NCBI RefSeq assembly: GCF_003327285.1
Contig: NZ_KZ848476.1
Location: 1-64,000, forward strand
Length of the DNA: 64,000 nt
Direction of reading: 5' to 3'
From: Microbacterium sorbitolivorans
GTDB lineage: Bacteria > Actinomycetota > Actinomycetes > Actinomycetales > Microbacteriaceae
Positions 26,692 to 36,431 of the stretch are shown here, piece by piece (the first letter of the stretch is position 1; every line of letters begins with the position of its first letter). Below the pieces are notes generated by a model, which was not told the origin of the DNA, ran no database searches, and saw only the letters and a list, made by a program, of their open reading frames with translations. A program made the translations under genes and the position numbers.

Positions 26692-27661
26692 TCTTGTGTC
26701 CGGCGGGGGCCGCGATGAGCAGGCCTCCCCGGTCGACCCTGCACCGGATCCGCGCCGCCTCGCCGAACTCGTCGCCGTCGAGCTCGACGGGCTGCGGGTG
26801 GGGCGATGCCGCCTCGGCATCGGTGCCGACGAGGTAGCGGATCGACTGGTTGTTCGCCCGCGCGACGACCTTGCGGCCCACGCGCGACTTCGCGAGCACC
26901 GAGTTGTGCCACCAGAGCTGGCGCCACACGGCGAGCCATCCAAAGGGGCCACGGGCCTGGATGAGCGCGACGTCGAGCAGGCCGTCGTCGACGAGCCCGT
27001 CGGGTATGAGGTCGATGCCTGCTGGCAGGGCGCCGCAATTGGCGAAGAGCACGCTGTTGACCTTCGCCATGTGCAGGCTCAGGCCGTCCATCTGGTACGC
27101 GAGGCGGAACGGCTTCGCGCTCGGCAGCGACCGCGCGGCCCCGTCGACGTAGGCGACCCAGCCGAGATGCTTCTTCATGCGCGGGTTCGTGTTCGCGATC
27201 ATGGCGGCGTCGACGCCCATGCCCGCCATCACGACGAAGGCGTGCTGCTCCTGCTCGCCCGATTCGCGGGTGAGCTCCGCGATCCCGATGTCGATCGGCA
27301 AAACGGATCCGTCGAAGGCCGCGTCGATCATCGCGTCGTGGCCCGAGAGCGGCAGGTTGAGGTTGCGCGCCAGCAGGTTGCCGGTTCCGCTCGGCACGAT
27401 CGCGAGCGGCACCCCGGATCCGCGCATCGCCTCCGAGACCGCGCGCACGGTGCCGTCGCCTCCGGCGACGAGCACGACGGTCGCGCCCTGCTCGAGCGCT
27501 TCGCGCGTGATGCCCTGCCCCGGATCCTCGACCGAGGTTTCGAGGATCAGCGGATCCGCCCAGCCCGCGCGCGCCGAACGATTCGTCACGGCGGCGATCA
27601 ACTCGGGACCGCTCTTGACCTTGACGGGGTTATAGAGGAGAGCCGCACGCCCAGCATTCAT
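26672..27661 (-). CDS. Diacylglycerol kinase family lipid kinase
   Basis: The 329-residue protein has the DAGK catalytic signature VVLVAGGDGTVRAVSEAM and the GTGNLLARNL motif, then the C-terminal beta-rich domain of the YegS/DgkB/LCB5 family. It probably phosphorylates diacylglycerol or a related lipid. Position next to cardiolipin synthase supports a phospholipid role. It is divergent from serS. Confidence 0.9.
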   Translation of the reverse strand: MNAGRAALLYNPVKVKSGPELIAAVTNRSARAGWADPLILETSVEDPGQGITREALEQGATVVLVAGGDGTVRAVSEAMRGSGVPLAIVPSGTGNLLARNLNLPLSGHDAMIDAAFDGSVLPIDIGIAELTRESGEQEQHAFVVMAGMGVDAAMIANTNPRMKKHLGWVAYVDGAARSLPSAKPFRLAYQMDGLSLHMAKVNSVLFANCGALPAGIDLIPDGLVDDGLLDVALIQARGPFGWLAVWRQLWWHNSVLAKSRVGRKVVARANNQSIRYLVGTDAEAASPHPQPVELDGDEFGEAARIRCRVDRGGLLIAAPAGHKITAARS

Positions 27662-27683
27662 ACCGTCACTCTAGACTGTGGGT

Positions 27684-28955
27684 GTGATCGATCCCGTTCT
27701 TCTTCGCGAAAACCCCGAGGCCGTCAAGCGTTCGCAGATTGCGCGCGGGAACTCGCCCGACACCGTCGACGAAGCGCTCGCCGCAGACTCGTCGCGTCGC
27801 GAGGCCCTGACCGCGTTCGAGTCGCTGCGCGCCGAGCAGAACTCCTTCAACAAGGTCGTCTCGAAGGCTCCGAAGGACGAAAAGCCCGCCCTGATAGCGC
27901 AGGTGAAGGATCTCGCGCAGAAGGTGAAGGACGCCGACGTCGCCGCGAAGGAGGCCGAGGCGGCCTTCCGTCTCGCGCTCGACAAGATCGAGAACGTCGT
28001 CATCGACGGCGTGCCCGAGGGTGGCGAGGACGACTTCGTCACGCTACGCGAGGTCGGCGAGATCCCGACCTTCGACTTCGAGCCGCGCGATCACCTCGAG
28101 CTGGGCGAGATGCTCGGCGCGATCGACATGGAGCGCGGGGCCAAGGTCTCCGGCGCCCGCTTCTACTTCCTGAAGGGCGTCGGTGCGCGCCTCGAGCTCG
28201 CGCTCATGAACTACGCGCTCAATACCGCGCTCGAAGAGGGCTTCACGCCCATGATTACGCCGACGCTCGTGCGCCCCGAGATCATGGCGGGCACGGGCTT
28301 CCTCGGCAAGCACTCCGACGAGATCTACCACCTCGAGGAAGACGACATGTACCTCGTCGGTACGAGCGAGGTCGCGCTCGCCGGCTACCACAAGGACGAG
28401 ATCGTCGACCTCGGAGCCGACGGCGCCCTGAAGTATGCCGGCTGGTCGACCTGCTACCGCCGCGAGGCGGGCTCGTACGGCAAGGACACCCGCGGCATCA
28501 TCCGCGTGCACCAGTTCAACAAGCTTGAGATGTTCGTCTACTGCGACCCGGCCGACGCCGAGGCGCAGCATGACAAGCTCATCGCGCTCGAAGAGAAGAT
28601 GCTCTCGTCGCTCGGCCTCGCGTACCGCGTGATCGACGTCGCGACCGGCGATCTCGGATCCAGCGCCGCGCGCAAGTTCGACACGGAGGCCTGGGTTCCG
28701 ACGCAGGACGCGTACCGCGAGCTCACGTCGACCTCGAACTGCACGACCTACCAGGCGCGCCGCCTCAACGTGCGTCACCGCCCCGAGGCAGGCGGCAAGA
28801 CGCAGGCCGTCGCGACGCTCAACGGCACCCTCGCGACGACGCGCTGGATCGTCGCGATCCTCGAGACGCACCAGCAGGCCGACGGATCGGTCGTCGTGCC
28901 CGAGGTGCTGCGCCCGTACCTCGGCGGACTCGAGGTGCTGGAGCCCATCGCGTGA
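27684..28955 (+). CDS. serS: Seryl-tRNA synthetase
   Basis: The 423-residue class II enzyme has an N-terminal coiled-coil arm that grips the tRNA-Ser variable arm (about residues 30-105) and a catalytic core with motif 2 ([20 protein letters not shown]) and motif 3 ([13 protein letters not shown]). Start taken at GTG 27684 ([12 protein letters not shown]), the usual family start; GTG 27678 is an alternative. Overlaps the next gene by 4 bp. Confidence 0.96.
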   Translation: MIDPVLLRENPEAVKRSQIARGNSPDTVDEALAADSSRREALTAFESLRAEQNSFNKVVSKAPKDEKPALIAQVKDLAQKVKDADVAAKEAEAAFRLALDKIENVVIDGVPEGGEDDFVTLREVGEIPTFDFEPRDHLELGEMLGAIDMERGAKVSGARFYFLKGVGARLELALMNYALNTALEEGFTPMITPTLVRPEIMAGTGFLGKHSDEIYHLEEDDMYLVGTSEVALAGYHKDEIVDLGADGALKYAGWSTCYRREAGSYGKDTRGIIRVHQFNKLEMFVYCDPADAEAQHDKLIALEEKMLSSLGLAYRVIDVATGDLGSSAARKFDTEAWVPTQDAYRELTSTSNCTTYQARRLNVRHRPEAGGKTQAVATLNGTLATTRWIVAILETHQQADGSVVVPEVLRPYLGGLEVLEPIA

Positions 28956-29812
28956 CGGACTCCCTGCTCGAAGTCGTCGAGACCGGCTCGAACGACGCCC
29001 GCTTCCTGATCGCGCTCGACATCGACGGCACCGTGCTGCTCGAGGACGAGTCGCTGAGCCCGGGCGCGGCGGACGCCGTCTCGGCGGCAGTCGAGGCGGG
29101 GCACATCGTCACGATCGCGACGGGCCGAAGCTGGCTCAGCACCCGCAAGGTCGTCGAGTGGCTGGGCATCTCGCCCGAGCTGATCGTCACGGCCAACGGC
29201 GCGACGATCATGGCGCGCGACGAATCGGCGCCCGAGGGATACGTGCGCGACGTCGTCGAGACCTTCGACGCAACCGAGGTGCTGACGCAGCTCGAGAAAC
29301 ACCTGCCTGAGGCCAACTTCCTGGTCGAGCTCGGCGACGGCACGCGCCTCTACAACAACTTCGTCGATGACTGGGATCTGTCGGCGCCGAACGCGCACCA
29401 CGTCGACGTCGACGAGATGAAGGGCCGCGAGGTCACCCGCGTCGTCGTCGTCTCCGACGAGCACGCGGGCGACGACTTCGCCGTCTTCGTCGAGAGCATG
29501 GGCCTGCAGCAGGTGTCGTACGCCGTCGGCTGGTCGGCCTGGCTCGACATCGCGCCGCAGGGCATCGATAAGTCGACGGCGCTCGAGCAGGTGCGCGAGC
29601 GCCTCGGCATGGATCCACGGCGCGTGATCGTGATCGGCGATGGCCGCAACGACATCCAGATGCTCGACTGGGCGCGCGCCGGCGGTGGCGAGGGCGTCGT
29701 GATGGGGCAGGCGATCGACGAGGTGCGGGTACACGGCACGCGGGTGACGAGCACGGTTCACGAGGGCGGCGTCGCTGCGGCCCTCGAGGCGCTCGGTGTC
29801 ACCGCACGCTAA
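28952..29812 (+). CDS. HAD-superfamily (Cof type) phosphatase
   Basis: Of 286 residues; motif [13 protein letters not shown], motif II IATGRSW, conserved Lys in [11 protein letters not shown] and motif [16 protein letters not shown] identify a Cof-type HAD hydrolase. Such enzymes dephosphorylate sugar phosphates or cofactors; substrate unknown. GTG start overlaps serS. Confidence 0.9.
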   Translation: MTDSLLEVVETGSNDARFLIALDIDGTVLLEDESLSPGAADAVSAAVEAGHIVTIATGRSWLSTRKVVEWLGISPELIVTANGATIMARDESAPEGYVRDVVETFDATEVLTQLEKHLPEANFLVELGDGTRLYNNFVDDWDLSAPNAHHVDVDEMKGREVTRVVVVSDEHAGDDFAVFVESMGLQQVSYAVGWSAWLDIAPQGIDKSTALEQVRERLGMDPRRVIVIGDGRNDIQMLDWARAGGGEGVVMGQAIDEVRVHGTRVTSTVHEGGVAAALEALGVTAR

Positions 29813-29900
29813 GCGATCCTGAACCTCTCCCACAGCTGGGCCGTGCAGAATCGGCGACAGCTTCGTCCGCTAAGCTTGCTGGGTCCGCTTTACGCGAACT

Positions 29901-29988
29901 GGGGAGTTGTCCGAGCGGCCGAAGGACCTGGTCTTGAAAACCAGTAAGCAGAAATGCTTCGTGGGTTCGAATCCCACACTCTCCGCCA
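29901..29988 (+). tRNA. tRNA-Ser (anticodon TGA)
   Basis: Acceptor GGGGAGT/ACTCTCC, anticodon arm CTGGT-CTTGAAA-ACCAG, long variable arm (GTAAGCAGAAATGCTTC) and encoded GCCA end. Its 3' end lies only 19 bp before the GTG of an LCP gene, so they may share a transcript. Confidence 0.96.
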
Positions 29989-30007
29989 CATCATCGAAGG
30001 ATCCTGT

Positions 30008-31258
30008 GTGAGTTACTCCTCGAAGAACGTCTACCGGGAGCCGTTCGCGCGCCACTCCACGCTGCGCGGCAAGAGCCCCGTCGCAGGATTCTTCAAGGGC
30101 CTCGCCTTCATCGTCTCGGCCGTGCTCGTCGCCGCGGCCGGCGTCGGCGCGTACGCATACCAGGAGTACTTCGGCACGCTGCAGAGCAACTCGGTGACGC
30201 TCGCGGGCCAGGAGGTCGGCGCCGCCGACATCGAGGTGCTGCCGGACGAGGAGATCAACATCCTCGTCGCCGGTATCGACAAGTGCGAGGCCGAGTGGAT
30301 CGGCCAGTTCGAGGGCCGATGCACCGAGGAGATGGCCGCGGAGCAGGAGAACTCGTACAGCGGCCAGCTCAACGACGTGAACATGCTCATTCACATCTCG
30401 CCCGAGCCCCGTCGCGTCACCGTCATCAGCATCCCGCGCGACCTCGTCACGGCGCGCCCCGAGTGCCAGGACATCGACGGCAACACGACGGCCGCCGCCA
30501 GCGCGATGCCGTTCAACGAGTCGTACGGTACGGGTGGCCTGGCCTGCGTGGCGCTGACGGCCGAGGAGCTCACGGGCTACCACATCGACCACGCCGCGCT
30601 CATGACGTGGGGCGGAGTCATCGACGTCACCAACGCTATCGGCGGCGTCGAGGTCTGCATCGCGCAGCCGATCCAGGATCCGATCCACACGCACCTCGAC
30701 CTCGCCGCCGGCGAGCACACCCTCGTGGGCGTCGAGGCGCTGCAGTTCCTGCGCGTGCGCCACGGCGTCGGTGACGGATCCGACCTCTCGCGCATCAGCA
30801 ACCAGCAGGTCTACATGGGCGCGCTCGTGCGCAAGCTCGTGAGCGACGAGACCCTCGGTGACTTCGGTGCGCTCCTGCGCCTCGCCAACGCGGTTGTGCA
30901 CAACACGACGCTCGACGACGCCCTCGCGAAGCCCTCGACCATGGTGTCGATCGCGAGCGCGCTGAAGGACGTGCCGACGAGCGAGTACGAGTTCATCCAG
31001 TTCCCGTACGTCGAGTACGCGCCGAACCCCAACAAGGTCGCGCCCGACACGTACACGTGGGAGCAGATCAAGGCCGCGCTCGACGCCGGCCAGTCGGTCA
31101 TCGCCGACGACACGGCGACGGAAGAGCCCACCGACGAGCCGACCGAGACTCCGACGGTCGAGCCGACCACGGATCCGAACCAGATCGTGCTGCCCAGCAA
31201 CATCCGCGGATCCAGCGCCGACGAGGCAACCTGCTCGAACAGCGGCACCATCTTCTGA
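30008..31258 (+). CDS. LytR-CpsA-Psr (LCP) family cell-wall ligase, first of two
   Basis: This 416-residue protein has a cytoplasmic N-terminus, one TM helix (about residues 26-50) and the extracytoplasmic LCP domain with GQLNDVNMLIHI, VISIPRDLVTARPEC and the Arg-containing FLRVRHGVGDGSDLSR. LCP enzymes move glycopolymers from lipid carriers to peptidoglycan. The C-terminal tail is Thr/Pro/Glu-rich. GTG 30008 with AAGGA upstream is used; an earlier in-frame ATG lies inside the tRNA gene. The next gene is a paralogue. Confidence 0.92.
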   Translation: MSYSSKNVYREPFARHSTLRGKSPVAGFFKGLAFIVSAVLVAAAGVGAYAYQEYFGTLQSNSVTLAGQEVGAADIEVLPDEEINILVAGIDKCEAEWIGQFEGRCTEEMAAEQENSYSGQLNDVNMLIHISPEPRRVTVISIPRDLVTARPECQDIDGNTTAAASAMPFNESYGTGGLACVALTAEELTGYHIDHAALMTWGGVIDVTNAIGGVEVCIAQPIQDPIHTHLDLAAGEHTLVGVEALQFLRVRHGVGDGSDLSRISNQQVYMGALVRKLVSDETLGDFGALLRLANAVVHNTTLDDALAKPSTMVSIASALKDVPTSEYEFIQFPYVEYAPNPNKVAPDTYTWEQIKAALDAGQSVIADDTATEEPTDEPTETPTVEPTTDPNQIVLPSNIRGSSADEATCSNSGTIF

Positions 31259-31261
31259 TTT

Positions 31262-31287
31262 GATAGGGGCACACACGTGCCCCTATC
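31262..31287 (+). promoter_or_regulatory. Perfect 11-bp hairpin between the two LCP genes
   Basis: GATAGGGGCAC-acac-GTGCCCCTATC forms a perfect stem 3 bp after the first LCP gene and directly before the AGGAG ribosome site of the second. There is no T tract, so it is more likely an RNA-stability or partial-attenuation element than a full terminator. Confidence 0.6.
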
Positions 31288-31299
31288 CAGGAGACCCGC

Positions 31300-32541
31300 A
31301 TGAGCCAGGTGCCCTTCGCGCGACACACGAAGCTTCGTCGCCCGAATCCCTTTGTCGGGTTTCTGAAGGGCGTCGCCTTCGCGCTCTCGGCGGTCCTCGT
31401 CGCCGCGATCGGCGTCGGCGCCTATGCGTACCAGGACTACTTCGGCACGCTGCAGCAGAACTCCATCGTGCTCTCGGGGCAGGACACGGATCCGCCCGCC
31501 GTCGAGGTGCTCGCGAACGAAGACCTGAACATCCTCGTGACGGGCGTCGACAAGTGCGAGGAGGGCTCGTACGAGCAGTTTGGCGATCGCTGCCCGCAGT
31601 CGCTCATCGACGAGCAGAAGACGTCGTACGGCGGCCAGCTCAACGACGTGACGATGATCATCCACATCTCGCCCGAGCCGCGCCACGTCACCGTCATCAG
31701 CCTGCCGCGCGACCTCATGACGGCGCGGCCCGATTGCTATGACGACCACCGCGGCGTCGACACCCCCGGATCCTCGCTCGCGCAGTTCAACTCGGCGTAC
31801 TCGAACGGCGGTCTCGACTGCGTCGCGCGCTCGGCGTCGCTGCTCACGGGCCTCGAGATCGACCACGCGGCGCTCATGACCTGGAACGGCGTCATCGAGA
31901 TCACGAACGCGATCGGCGGCGTCGAGGTGTGCCTCGAGCAGGATATTCCGTATGACAAGGAGACCGAGCTCGAGCTCAAGGCGGGCACGCACACGCTCGT
32001 CGGCTATCAGGCGCTCCAGTTCCTGCGCACGCGCAAGACGCTGGCCACCGGATCCGACCTCGATCGCATCGGCAATCAGCAGCTCTACATGGGCGCACTG
32101 GTGCGCCAGATGACGAGCGAGGACACCTTCGGCGACGTCGGAAAGCTCCTGCGCCTCGCGAAGGCCGTGACGTCGAACGCGCAGGTGTCGTCGGGCATCA
32201 CAAACCCGATGGCGCTCGTCTCGATCGCCGGAGCACTGCAGGGCATCCCGACCGAGGACTACACGTTTATCCAGTTCCCGGCGATGGACGACCCGGCCGA
32301 CAGCAACCGGATCCTGCCCGTGATGGACACCTGGAACCTCATCGCCGACGCGCTCGAGAAGAACCAGGTGATCGAGCTGGGGGAGGACGAGCCGACGGCG
32401 ACGCCTACGCCTTCACCCTCGGAGACGCCCACGGTCTCGCCCTCGCCGGACGACGAACGCGTGACGATCCCGGGCTATCTGCGCGGATCCAACGCCTCGA
32501 ACAACGCCGGAAACTGCGGCACGCCCGAGGGTCTTTTCTGA
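31300..32541 (+). CDS. LytR-CpsA-Psr (LCP) family cell-wall ligase, second of two
   Basis: The 413-residue paralogue of the preceding gene is collinear with it from FARHTKLRRPNPFVGFLKG to the C-terminal GTP-EGLF-like end. TM helix at about residues 26-48; LCP motifs GQLNDVTMIIHI, VISLPRDLMTARPDC and FLRTRKTLATGSDLDR are intact. The tail is Thr/Pro/Ser-rich. Tandem duplication is evident; both copies look functional and may attach different polymers. Confidence 0.92.
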   Translation: MSQVPFARHTKLRRPNPFVGFLKGVAFALSAVLVAAIGVGAYAYQDYFGTLQQNSIVLSGQDTDPPAVEVLANEDLNILVTGVDKCEEGSYEQFGDRCPQSLIDEQKTSYGGQLNDVTMIIHISPEPRHVTVISLPRDLMTARPDCYDDHRGVDTPGSSLAQFNSAYSNGGLDCVARSASLLTGLEIDHAALMTWNGVIEITNAIGGVEVCLEQDIPYDKETELELKAGTHTLVGYQALQFLRTRKTLATGSDLDRIGNQQLYMGALVRQMTSEDTFGDVGKLLRLAKAVTSNAQVSSGITNPMALVSIAGALQGIPTEDYTFIQFPAMDDPADSNRILPVMDTWNLIADALEKNQVIELGEDEPTATPTPSPSETPTVSPSPDDERVTIPGYLRGSNASNNAGNCGTPEGLF

Positions 32542-32610
32542 CCGCTCGATTTCGTGCGGGGCGGGTCGGGCCTGTAGGATAAGAGGACATGCGCGCCTTG
32601 GCGATCATGA

Positions 32611-32702
32611 GGAGACGTGCCGGAGCGGCCGAACGGACTTCACTGCTAATGAAGGGTTGGGGTTAAACCTAACCGGGGGTTCAAATCCCCCCGTCTCCGC
32701 CA
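32611..32702 (+). tRNA. tRNA-Ser (anticodon GCT)
   Basis: Acceptor GGAGACG/CGTCTCC, anticodon arm CTTCA-CTGCTAA-TGAAG, long variable arm and encoded GCCA end are present. A hairpin terminator follows immediately. Confidence 0.96.
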
Positions 32703-32703
32703 A

Positions 32704-32732
32704 AATACCCCCTGCTGAGCAGGGGGTATTTC
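32704..32732 (+). terminator. Terminator of tRNA-Ser (GCT)
   Basis: AAATACCCCCTGC and GCAGGGGGTATTT pair around a short loop right after the tRNA 3' end. Confidence 0.85.
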
Positions 32733-32755
32733 CGTTTCCGGGCCCTTCCCCGGTG

Positions 32756-32853
32756 CCCCATGTACACAACGACGCAAGTTTTTGGCCCAGGTGGCCCGTA
32801 GACCGGTTTCCGACGCCATCCACCCTAAAATTTGCGTCGTTGTGTACATGGGG
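32756..32853. repeat. MITE/REPIN-like palindromic element, copy 1
   Basis: Perfect 22-bp inverted arms CCCCATGTACACAACGACGC(AA) at 32756-32777 and 32832-32853 enclose about 54 bp containing ACCGGTTT. A related copy lies at 33810-33899, on the other side of the endonuclease-like gene. No coding capacity. Confidence 0.88.
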
Positions 32854-32956
32854 TAGCTTGTCCACAGGTCCGGAAATTGGGCCAGTTGTCCACAGGGCCG
32901 CGGAATCATGCGGAAGTTAATCTCGGCGGATTTCTCAATTCGGGCAGTGTCGGCTC

Positions 32957-33868
32957 ATGACTCCCGACAAGTCCCATCTCAGATCCCTCTCCTACGCCGA
33001 TCTTCGGGCCGACGGAACGACACGGCGCGGCATTCGCGACAACATCGATTCCGGCACGTTGTTCCACGCCCGTCGCGACTATTACGTGGATGGAACGGCG
33101 AGCGACGCCATCAAATCCGCAGTCAGGGTCGGGGGACACCTCGACTGTGTCTCCCTCATGCGCGAGCTCGGCGTCTTCGTCCTGCTCCCACCGACGGCCA
33201 TCCACGTGCATATCCAGCAGGGGCGCCACTGGCTGCGCGCGCCGCGCTCGCGATCGATCCGCCTCGCCGAGACGAACGCCAAGATCGTGACGCACTGGCG
33301 CCCGGATCCGGTGGATGAGCACTCGACGATCGCCTACCTGCCACGGGCCGTCGCCCAGGCCGTGCTCTGTCAATCACCCAGGGCCGCGATCGCCACGCTC
33401 GACAGTGCCCTGCACCTGGGCGTGATTGGGCAGGCAGATCTCTGCGAGGTGTTCGGCTACCTTCCCGAGCGCCTGCAGAAGCTGCGCAAGTTGATTGACG
33501 GCCGGGCCGAGTCAGGGCCGGAAACGCTGGCGCGGCTGCTCCTGCGCACGCTCGACTGCTCGATCGAACTGCAGGTCGAGATTAGCGGGGTCGGCAGGGT
33601 GGACCTGCTCGTCGACGGCTGGATCATCGTCGAGTGCGATAGCCGGGCCTTCCACGGCGGGTGGGATCAGCAGTCGAAGGACCGGATGCGCGACCTCGCC
33701 GCCGCGGCACAGGGCTACGCCACCCTCCGCCCGACGGCGAATCAGCTGGTTAACTCCCCGCATCGCCTGACGGATGCCGTCCGCGGCCTCCGTGCCGTCG
33801 GCCCCTCCTCCGTACACAACGACGCAAATTCTCGGGCTGGGCGTACGAGAAACCGGTTCTCAGCCTGA
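32957..33868 (+). CDS. AbiEi-like N-domain plus DUF559-type endonuclease domain
   Basis: This 303-residue protein has an N-terminal antitoxin-type winged helix (YADLRADGTTRRGIRDNIDS, then LFHARRDYYVDG) and a C-terminal Vsr/DUF559-like PD-(D/E)xK domain (SGPETLARLLLR, VGRVDLLVDGWIIVECDS). Such fusions are common in actinobacteria; function unproven. The last about 18 residues (VHNDANSRAGRTRNRFSA) are encoded by a palindromic repeat that also provides the stop codon, so the original C-terminus was probably replaced. Confidence 0.75.
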   Translation: MTPDKSHLRSLSYADLRADGTTRRGIRDNIDSGTLFHARRDYYVDGTASDAIKSAVRVGGHLDCVSLMRELGVFVLLPPTAIHVHIQQGRHWLRAPRSRSIRLAETNAKIVTHWRPDPVDEHSTIAYLPRAVAQAVLCQSPRAAIATLDSALHLGVIGQADLCEVFGYLPERLQKLRKLIDGRAESGPETLARLLLRTLDCSIELQVEISGVGRVDLLVDGWIIVECDSRAFHGGWDQQSKDRMRDLAAAAQGYATLRPTANQLVNSPHRLTDAVRGLRAVGPSSVHNDANSRAGRTRNRFSA

Positions 33869-33899
33869 GCCAGCCAAAAATTTGCGTCGTTGTGTACGG
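33810..33899. repeat. MITE/REPIN-like palindromic element, copy 2
   Basis: Perfect 21-bp inverted arms CCGTACACAACGACGCAAAT(T) at 33810-33830 and 33879-33899 enclose an imperfect palindrome centred on ACCGGTT. It overlaps the 3' end of the endonuclease-like gene and separates it from the convergent acetyltransferase gene, so it may also stop transcription. Confidence 0.88.
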
Positions 33900-33917
33900 G
33901 GAAACGAGACCGTGGGG

Positions 33918-35490
<1,573 letters not shown>

Positions 35491-36426
35491 CTACTTCGGT
35501 GGGCGGCGCTCATCCAACGGCGAGTGGGTTTCGATCGCGACGATCTGACCTCCTCGGCGCACGTGCGCGACCGTGAAGGATCCGGTGGAGAGCGACGATG
35601 CCTCCCGCAGCTCGCGCGAGGATCCCGTGCCGGTCTCGGCCGCGAGGGCCTCCATGAGCGCCGGGATCACGGGGCCGTGCGAGCAGAGCACGACCGGCTT
35701 GGCCTTCTGCACGCGGCTCGCGATGATCGTGGTCGGGTCGTCCTCGCCGCGCTCCCACGCCGCCTGGCTGATCGCCTCCTCGGCGTGCACCTCCTGCCCG
35801 ATCGCCTGGGCGATGGGCTCGGCGGTCTGCTGGCAGCGCAGCGCCGTCGACGCGAAGACGCGGCGCACGCCGAAGGCGCGCAGCGGCCCGACGGCCGCGC
35901 GCGCCTGCTCCTGGCCCGTCTCGGTGAGGGGGCGCTGGGAATCGGTCGGGGCGGCTCCGGCCTTCGCGTGCCGCAGGAACACGACGGGGTACGTGTCGAG
36001 GCCTTCGGCCGCGACGAGCTGCTCGAAGCGGTTCAGGATATCGACGTCGGCGGGGTAGCTGAGGCCCTCGCGGGCCTCGTCGAGCGTCAGCCAGGCGATC
36101 TCGGAGATCTCGTGGTTAGGCGAGAACTTCGACGCCGCGATGGCGGCCTTCGTGGCCTTCACGGCCCAGTAGGCGACGTGCTTCTTACGCCCGGACGGCA
36201 GGCGGTACTTCACCGCGCCGAGCGGGGCCCCGAGGACACCGGCGATGCCGGTCTCCTCGAGGATCTCCCGCACGGCCGCCTCCGCGAAGGTCTCGCCCGG
36301 GTCGAGCTTGCCCTTCGCGAACGACAGGTCGCGGTACTTCTTGCGGCACACGGCGAGCACGCGGATGCCTTCGTCGGTCTGGCGCCACACGACGCCGCCG
36401 GCGGCGAGCACTGTTTGGCTCGGCAC
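35491..36426 (-). CDS. Nudix hydrolase fused to a histidine phosphatase (MutT1-like)
   Basis: Of 311 residues, the N-terminal half has the Nudix box GKLDPGETFAEAAVREILEETG (GX5EX7REUXEEXGU), and the C-terminal half a histidine phosphatase domain starting VVFLRHAKAG with a second His in LCSHGPVIPAL. The same fusion in mycobacterial MutT1 cleans 8-oxo-dGTP and diadenosine polyphosphates, a likely role here. GTG 36426 lies 5 bp after the ppk stop, so the two are co-transcribed, linking polyphosphate and nucleotide metabolism. Confidence 0.9.
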   Translation of the reverse strand: MPSQTVLAAGGVVWRQTDEGIRVLAVCRKKYRDLSFAKGKLDPGETFAEAAVREILEETGIAGVLGAPLGAVKYRLPSGRKKHVAYWAVKATKAAIAASKFSPNHEISEIAWLTLDEAREGLSYPADVDILNRFEQLVAAEGLDTYPVVFLRHAKAGAAPTDSQRPLTETGQEQARAAVGPLRAFGVRRVFASTALRCQQTAEPIAQAIGQEVHAEEAISQAAWERGEDDPTTIIASRVQKAKPVVLCSHGPVIPALMEALAAETGTGSSRELREASSLSTGSFTVAHVRRGGQIVAIETHSPLDERRPPK

Positions 36427-36431
36427 TCGCG

